In this document: positions 57,044 to 64,000 of the stretch, piece by piece
Layout of the letters: every line of letters begins with the position of its first letter
How positions within the stretch are numbered: position 1 is the first letter of the stretch
Assembly: GCA_030077755.1 (NCBI GenBank)
Contig: JAQJZZ010000014.1
Location: 1,426,001 to 1,490,000 of the forward strand
Length of the DNA stretch: 64,000 bases
Direction of reading: 5' to 3'
From: Filosporella fistucella
Lineage: Eukaryota > Ascomycota > Leotiomycetes > Helotiales
The notes under the pieces: generated by a model
Told to the model about the DNA's origin: nothing
Database searches by the model: none
Seen by the model: only the letters and a program-made list of their open reading frames with translations
Made by a program: the position numbers and the translations under genes

Positions 57044-59443
57044 TCAAATTTTAGTGTCTTTCATTGACATTTCAACCTCTTCCACATTAGTCGTACCCCA
57101 TCTAGAGGAAGCTGACACTTTGGCTATGGAAGAACTTTCTCTCCAACTACCAGCTGATGGTGACACATGAGCTGCTGATCCCCAAGTCCCTGATTTCATG
57201 TCTCCGCTGCCTACACGTCCTGAGAAAGGCGCTTGATGGTAAGGCGATTGGGCCGCTGGTGATCCCTTTGAACCAACGCCTGAAGACGAACGATATTTAC
57301 TGTGCGAAGGCGATCCCCATCCAGTTGTGTCAAATTGGGTCTGACTACCTGTTTTCCATGGTCCTCCGTTATGTTTTGGAGCCTTCCTGGGGTTTTTCTT
57401 CAGCTGGTCCGTCTTCGGATCTATCGCTGGACCGCCATCACTCTCTTCGGCAGAGCTCCAACCCTGTTCCCTCTCCACTGCTTCCTTAGCTGCCTCCTCG
57501 ATAGACCTGGGAGCTGTTAGCAGGTATTACATATCTAGAACTAGGGCCATGTACTCCTTGATACGTTCTTGTTTTTCTTTTTCTTTCATGTCTCTGGCCT
57601 TCTGGCCCTCGTCCAAATGCTTGATCGCAATACCAATCATTGCTTGGAGAGTATACACAGCGTCATTTCCCGCGTTGTGAAGATGCCAGCCAATAATTCC
57701 CAATTCAGCAAGAATACTTCCCAAGTTTCGTGGGTTTATCTCTCGCTTGAGATATCTCCACATCACAGCTGTATCTACGGTCTCGAACAAGTTGGACAAG
57801 TTGTAGACATCATAGCCGATAGTACGCAGGAACGAGACATCGGCGCCAACATCATGGCCAACCAAGACAACATTTCGTTTCGGTGCATCCTCGACAGCAT
57901 TTGCTCCTGGTTTTGAGAACGGGTGCTTGAAGCATGACGCTACTACCTGAGGCGCTTCCTTGATGCTGATGAATTCGCTTTCGCTGTAGTAACTTAGTCA
58001 GGGTCGAGTGCAACAAATATCCTCCGCTACTTACCCGAACTCAAATCGATCAGCACAACCAGCCACGAAGTCGACATTTATCAGGTGCTTATTCTCCTTG
58101 ATTCTGAAATGTCGGGCACGAATTTTAGCCATCCAATTCTCTCCGTTTTGTCCTGGAACCAAGGCCTTGATGTCGTCGGTGTCAAGTGTAGCGATACCTA
58201 TCTCGGTAATGACTTTAGTATTTCGCTCGTAAGCTTCGATATCCACACAAACGAAGACAACGGAGGATTCTTGATCAAATTGTGCTAATTTTTCAGGGTG
58301 GAATGAAACCGTGGGTGGAAGATTCGCCATTGCTTCCTGCAAAGCAGCATCATAGCTTCCCCATCCCAGACCGGAGTTTGCTAATCTTTCTTTGATACCA
58401 GCCTCTTGGTTGCCCCGAAGTTCACGTATTCCCATGTATCGTTGCACTCGTTTGATGGATTGTCGCCACTCCTGCTTCTTAGCCAGGCGTTCCTTCATCT
58501 GCTTCTCCTTACTGGCAATTCTCTTTCCCTTTTGAGCCTGATTCATTAAAGCAATCTTTGCTTGGAATGCAGCAAGAGACCTGTCACTCGGGCTGCTCGT
58601 TTGAGACTCACCCTTGAGTTTGAGAGAGCTGGCGGGAATATTGTTCCTCAATATGTCGGCCATATCTCTGTCCTTGGAGCACCCTAGATATCGAGGCCGA
58701 GGAGTGCCGTTGTTTTCAAAGACTACTTGGAAAGACTTGTTTGAAGCTCCCGTCGGTAAATTGAGTTCAGTTCCCATGGTCTTGTTGATCAGACGTAAGA
58801 AGTGAACGAATTGCTCTGTTGGCACTAGCAGGATGGGGTGCGTGTCTTGAGGGTCGGGATAGAGATAGAAGCTATAGGGAAATCAATATCAAAATAATCA
58901 GCGTGGAACTTTGATCGAATCTTACAAATCCCAAACTTGATCGAAGATTTTGCCTTCCTCGAAGTAAAGTGATGCAACCTAAGTACCATTAGCAAGGGCA
59001 GGCACAAAGGACACAATGATTATACTCACTTTCTGTCGATTGGTGTTGCCTACATACATGTAGGGATATTTCCTGACTGCGTTGAAAGGACAAAATCTTT
59101 CGTTCTCGGGTGCCAGCTGTCCCTGGTCAAATTTGTATTTTTCAAAGGTTGGATCGATCCGGTCGAAGGAATGAATATCGCCTGATACGGGATGAGCATT
59201 CAATCTTGTGTCAAAGTTTGAGTTCACACGATACATACATGGCTTCCCAGATGAGACAAGCTTGCCAGGGTGAGGAGCTGTACTGCGGACAACGCGAGTA
59301 GTAGCGAGTTCTTCTTCTGAGTCTGTACCTTCATACAGATGTTGAGGCTTTGACCAGCTGTAAGCAAATGCTACAGGTATGGTTTGTTCTTCGATTGGAT
59401 CACTCTGGCCAGTCAAAGACTGGAGTTTACTGAGTTTGTCCAT
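57044..59443 (-). CDS. Gfd2-like DEDDh exonuclease-domain protein
   Basis: Resembles fungal 'good for full DBP5 activity 2' proteins, which carry a 3'-5' exonuclease-like fold and are linked genetically to mRNA export. Exons 59443-59030, 58978-58926, 58871-58035, 57983-57555 and 57506-57044 total 2196 bases, or 731 residues. The nuclease fold begins at VVFVCVDIEAYERNTKVITE (Exo I, DxE). VLVGHDVGADVSFL gives Exo II and HNAGNDAVYTLQAM gives Exo III (His and Asp), so DEDDh residues are present. N-terminal residues 1-280 include LYFEEGKIFDQVWDFFYLYP and a Lys/Arg-rich coiled segment. The last exon encodes a Ser/Gly-rich tail. Its junction needs the donor GTACAT; reading on instead stops ten codons later. 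The start could lie in an earlier exon, since the frame extends a little upstream of the first ATG. Confidence 0.85.
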
Positions 59444-60143
59444 TCTGTTCAGTGTCTTCGGGGTCCTGCTTTTCAAATGAGGGAGAAACGTTGTTTTGGA
59501 AAGCGCGAATCGGCAGTCTTTGTGAGGTCGTTTGTCATGTTCGTGTATATGCCCTCGTGATTTCTCCAGATAAAGCTGGTCGAATCAATGGAGAGAAAGA
59601 AAAGCATTCACCATGCTAAGCCGATATTGCTGCTGGAGTCGTGGGTAGTCTGGAACCGAATTCTGAGGCTCCAACGGGCGGACAATGTGAAGTGTGGAAT
59701 AAATGCACCGAGGGTTAAGGTACTTCGTGATTAATATCAAGTAAGTGCACGTGTTGCACTACCAAAACTTCCTTCTAATTATCACACTTATGAATATTTG
59801 CGCAACGATATTCTAGGCCATGATGTTTCATTCCCTGCATCTCACAATGTTATTGGAAGTTTGTAACACATGTTTGCTTCCATATGCATTAAGCGAGAAG
59901 CCACAATCGACGTCGACTTCATCAAGCTGGAAGCATAAGGGGGTTTTACATAGGTAGGTAGGTATTATTGAAGGGAAGGAAACCACACATTTTAATAAAA
60001 GTCCGGCCAGTCTATGCGAAGGACAATGATGTCATTATTCCCCTGTCCTTTGTAATGAATTTTGCATATCAATTCCCATAAATACTATGCCCGTTTCCTG
60101 TTACACACCAACGGAGTTTACCTTATGAAGATCGTAAGGTATG
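59444..60143. other. Intergenic Gfd2-like to Ku80
   Basis: Promoter side of the Gfd2-like gene and 3' side of Ku80, both on the minus strand. No gene recognised. A short TAGGTAGGTAGGTA tract lies near 59952. Confidence 0.5.
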
Positions 60144-63096
60144 TCATTTCGCCCTTGTTGGGAGACCTGGCTTTATAGAGTAAAACTAAATAAACAGTTT
60201 TAGCAGCGTTCCAAAGCTATTAAGCACGCAACTATAATCAGAGAAAAACCTACCTCCCTAGCCTCTTCTATCGTGATATCGGAGTACTCGTAAGCCATTT
60301 GATCAATCAGGCCAAGATTGTGGCTCTTCAGCATCAGCCAGAAAGTGGTCCTATCTTCACCAAGCTCCTCATTCAAAATCTTGCTCTTCAGATCTCGAAT
60401 GAAGGTATTATAAAGCTGCGGCATCTCTAGCTCTATTACCTCATGTCGAAAAGCTGCCATGTCCGCCATTGCTTGTCCATAGAGGTGATCGCCGCTGCTG
60501 CTCCGAAGCTTACCAAAGATGATTCCCGACATTTGTTTGGTGGCATCACCGATGGCAACATCGTTTTCCGGATCGCGGATCAGGGTTTTGAACTCAGGGA
60601 TTGTGTTCTTTGCTGTTACCTTCGATCGATCTTCGCTGTTCAGTATTGAGTCAACGTCGAGGCCGGAAAGAGGCTTGATTGTTTCTCGGCGACCACGCTT
60701 GCTCTTTGTCTTGGGTGGGACTGCGGAACGTCAACTTTAACGAATTGCACTGTAGAGAGTCTTGATTACCTGGCTTCACATCTGCAGTAGCCACCAGCTG
60801 TTTCAAACACGTGTCACTACGTGATTTCAGCTCCGAGGGTATGGTGGACCTGATCAGTCAGTAGAATACCAAATGCCAGATTCAGAATATAGGCTCACCA
60901 TTTTTTCAAAACGTCCGCAATAGGAGCAATGGGTTGCTCTGGATGTATCGCTCGCTGTTTTATTGCTTGATTTATGCGATGAATTGTTGGATTGAACGTC
61001 TCATCAATCTTCATATACTCAACATCATTTCTATTGAGCAAGGTTAGCGACTGAGGACTACGAATTTTGCCGACTTACCCCTCCTCATCTTTACCAAATG
61101 TTGACAGATCCATACCTATAGTATCGGGTCAGCCTGTTCAAGATTATATGTTGGATTCTTACTGTCAACATAATCACTCATAGATTTGAGTAGGTTATCA
61201 GAAGGAATGTTTCTGTGCTGGGTAAGAATGGCCCCGGAAGAGGTAATAACCTTGTCCAGAGGCGGAAATCTGTAGATCCTGACATCTTCTGCGAAGGGCA
61301 GCGGCACATCTATAAGTGCTTCTAAATCTGGTTCAATCGAAGGAGCGAGGAGTATGATTTGAGGATCTTTGTTATCCTTCACCACAATTCTTGCCACAGC
61401 ATATGAATCTAGCTCAAACAAAGCATGTATTAAACTCGATAAGGCCATACGTGCCTTGTCATTGGTAGATGGAGCGAAAGTGATGCACGATTCTCCCATA
61501 TTAAGGTACCTTTCATACTAGAACGGGGTGTCAGCCAGGATCGGTTGAGGTGAATATCCCCTTACCTTGTCGCTAGGTATGAAACCGATTATGGAGAAGC
61601 TCTTGATTGTTTCCAGTTTGGTGACATTTTCCTCTGCAGCACTGATGTGTACGGCGGTTCTACCATACTCGTAACCCTTTTCGAGCTCGTCCCGAGGGAC
61701 AGTTCGCTTTCCAAATTGAGCTGAAGGATCATATATCTTGTACTCTCGTACGCTTCGCACAGCGGAGAGGTCATTGGAGGGAGCATCTGTCATTTCAGTG
61801 TCCACTCCAATTGTGCCTGTGAATTTGCTGCTAGATTCGCCGTTGGCAGCATTTCCAGAGACGTAACTCGACGCAGATACTGGCTTTGCCAATTTAGCTC
61901 TGAAACAACGCTTGACATCAATAAACATGGCAGTTTCAGGGTATTTTTCGTAGTCGCCGAGGCCTATGACGCAGTGGTTAGTATCTAGTCAACAAGATTT
62001 CAAATAAAAAAGGATGTGGCTCGACACCAGCTAGAAGGAAATATTCGAAATTGGCGCGGAGCCTTAACGAATCTTCCTCAACAGATAATACTTACTAAGA
62101 CGACCTTCGTAAGTTGAATATGGCCGCACAGCCTTAACATCGGGAACGGCAAGATGCTCCAAGACCTCGGCTGCTGTAGCAAAAGTACCATTACAACCTT
62201 CAGTGAGTTGCTTAAGGGTATTCTCGCTGTTTCGCTAGAGGAGAATGTTAGGCAAGATTGGATACACCATTAGACCAAACAGACCTTGGTAGAAGACTTG
62301 TCCTCTTCCTTAAACCCAAATTCTGCATCATCAAAATCGATGCCCAGCACAACGAGTAGGATCCCAGACTCTTTAAGCTTATCCGCAATGGCCTGGGATG
62401 TGTTAGAAGTGTACGTTGGAAGGTTAAGAAATGGTCATTAGTTATGAAATATACTGCTAGGCCCATGATAGATAGAATCACAAAGTGTAAATATAAAGGT
62501 GTTAAGACAATCAAATATTGTGAGGTAACTCGGAAATGTGAGAGTCTCTTTGACCAACGCTTATTCTTATCTTGTGGAACAAAGCAAAATGGGGTTTTCG
62601 TGTGACTTGGGATTGGAAATTGTTTCTTAATACTTACATCTAAAAGTCCATCATCAGTCTGTCCTTGCCCATCGGTCAAAAGTACAATTTTGCGGGAGAA
62701 TTTCCCCGGTTTTCCGCTCTTAAGAGTGGTGAAAGTATCAATCATTTCGATGCCAACGACAATAGCTGAAATTGCGTCGCCATATTCCGTCTCACTCGGG
62801 ACAATCTTTTCTTTCAGATCGTTAAGGTGGCTTAATTCGATCGGCCCTAATTCCTTGAACACCGCAATATTGTTGTACGCTTCGTCTTTCTCAGCCAACT
62901 TATTCCGCGTTTTGTCTGTCCGAAAACCAACGACACCGACAGCCAGTCCGACTCTATTCGCCGCTAAGGTGGTTCCTATCTTGTCCCAGATGTAGCTCAT
63001 GCCATAGTCGAGATCGCTTTCGATCCTTCCGTTGTGGCATTTGCGGGTAGAGGATCCTACATCGAGGATGTATACGGTCGCCTCCTTTTCTGCCAT
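60144..63096 (-). CDS. KU80: Ku80, DNA end-binding subunit for non-homologous end joining
   Basis: Forms the Ku70-Ku80 ring on DNA double-strand ends; also called ATP-dependent DNA helicase II subunit 2 in fungi. Exons 63096-62638, 62392-62285, 62234-62096, 61963-61566, 61517-61163, 61115-61079, 61030-60899, 60849-60770, 60720-60254 and 60185-60144 total 2217 bases, or 738 residues. The von Willebrand-like domain starts [20 protein letters not shown] and includes [21 protein letters not shown]. The Ku core has [30 protein letters not shown] and [20 protein letters not shown]. The C-terminal helical region includes [35 protein letters not shown] and ITIEEARE. The first intron is long (245 bases). 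The last exon is inferred: splicing at 60253/60186 gives the ending [13 protein letters not shown], while reading through would stop at 60200. Divergent from the TMEM205-like gene. Confidence 0.93.
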
Positions 63097-63595
63097 TTTC
63101 GTAAAGCGTTGTTATGAGCAGGATCGCAGAGCTCGATCGTGTGGAAAGGGCGAAATGGATCTGAGGTTAGTTGAATGCAGTTGGAGGCAGACGCGCCTGC
63201 CTTCAAGTCAGGAAACCCCACTTGTCGCGTAATCATGTGACTCTGCTAATGGATCGACTAGATTCTTCCAGCTATCTTTGGCACCTAAATTTAAAACCCG
63301 AAGCGAGGTCTTGGTGACTCCGAACGAGGCTAACACATGAGTCCTTTCAAGCCGCATGTGTGATGGCGCCAATTGGTTGAGCTAGTTCCTCATGCATTAT
63401 GGCTCTTGTAGCAGCCTGCAAGGTCAATTCGTGTTTGAGAGTTTACGCCTCGGCAAAGTTACTGTTGGCGTCATGGACTCTTCGTCGACTGGTTTTCATA
63501 ACATTCGATTTTGCATTTCTTAATTTCTCAATCTACACCATTCACGTTCTTTTGATCGGACCCCAAATTCAGTCTCGGGTTGATCTCATCAAATC
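63097..63595. promoter_or_regulatory. Shared divergent promoter region Ku80/TMEM205-like
   Basis: 499 bases between divergent start codons. No specific site recognised. A plus-strand ORF at 63399-63626 overlaps the next gene's start in another frame and is not supported. Confidence 0.45.
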
Positions 63596-64000
63596 ATGCC
63601 TGAATACTCTATATTCAAGTCCCTAGCACCATATCATGTCACAGCGTAGGATTGAACTTCTATGTGAAAAGAAGTCGACGGGACTGACTGACTTAGATAT
63701 GGAGCAGCTTTGGGTATTCAGCTATGGCAGGTGAGTAGTTCCTCGTCTTACAGGGGCAGCCTCTAACGTACCACAGACTTTCATAGGTGGACCATTAAGC
63801 TATGTTGCTCTGCCTCGAGCTCAATTCAGCCAGCTTCAGCAAAAGTTGTTTCCTACCTACTTTTCCTTGCAGACAGCTCTTCCAGCGATCCTTGCTCTGA
63901 CATATCCGGGCTCGAAACTTCTGTTGGGAACATCGTCAGGCATACAGGGTACTTTCGCGGAGGCAAATAGGTGGAAGGTGCTTGCGCCGTTAGCAACAAT
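63596..64000 (+). CDS. TMEM205-like (DUF4149) membrane protein, 3' end beyond window
   Basis: Partial gene cut by the right edge. Exons 63596-63645, 63697-63730 and 63777 onward join in frame to start MPEYSIFKSLAPYHVTAYGA, then GIQLWQTFIGGPLSYVALPR, AQFSQLQQKLFPTYFSLQTA and LPAILALTYPG. The pattern of a glycine-rich membrane segment, LPR.QF..LQ.KLFP.YF and a following hydrophobic helix is typical of the fungal TMEM205-like DUF4149 family, multi-pass membrane proteins of poorly known role. The tiny second exon is 34 bases. Continues past base 64000. Confidence 0.85.

Overview
The window is nuclear DNA of a filamentous ascomycete (Pezizomycotina). Genes lie on both strands, most have one to ten short GT-AG introns of about 45-70 bases, and the gene set is fungal: PacC, a HAK/KUP potassium transporter, a GPI-anchored serine-rich wall protein, a PAR32/DUF3602 protein and an ING-type PHD protein. 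Codon use and protein style fit Leotiomycetes, but that class assignment is an inference. There is no rRNA, CRISPR array, prophage or intact transposon. One intron-containing tRNA-Thr was found. I checked exon chains by reading frame: for nearly all spliced genes the listed exons sum to a multiple of three.

Layout. 0.9-12.7 kb: potassium transporter, KRI1 ribosome-assembly factor, Rab5-type GTPase, an unusual secreted repeat precursor (8.5-9.7 kb), FIT/SCS3-type lipid protein and an emopamil-binding-like membrane protein. 12.7-21.4 kb: tRNA-Thr, GPI wall protein, large LCAT-like lipase/acyltransferase, with long gene-poor spacers. 22-33.9 kb: glutathione S-transferase, NDUFB4-like complex I subunit, SAP18, PRP18, RCM1/NSUN5 rRNA methyltransferase, MFS transporter, PAR32-like protein. 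33.9-39.2 kb: a 5.3 kb gene-free block. 39.2-48.6 kb: single-finger C2H2 protein, unknown membrane protein, ING/PHD protein, PacC. 48.6-51.8 kb: long intergenic region with a dense cluster of PacC-type sites. 51.8-64 kb: MJ1316-domain protein, small NTF2/SnoaL-like protein, RLP24, TIM14/PAM18, Gfd2-like DEDDh nuclease, Ku80, and the start of a TMEM205-like protein cut by the right edge.

Most genes are unrelated housekeeping functions, often in divergent pairs with 280-430 bases between start codons (KRI1/Rab5, FIT/emopamil-like, GST/NDUFB4-like, SAP18/PRP18, RLP24/TIM14). Three act in ribosome assembly or rRNA modification (KRI1, RLP24, RCM1).

The most unusual item is the gene at 8534-9725. 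It encodes a secreted precursor with twelve near-identical copies of an acidic peptide (consensus GAHDFEYDAEGNEIE) separated by Kex2-type KR sites. Introns sit at exactly the same codon position in successive repeats, so several exons each encode one peptide unit. It looks like a kexin-processed peptide or RiPP-type precursor of unknown function. No known tailoring gene lies beside it.
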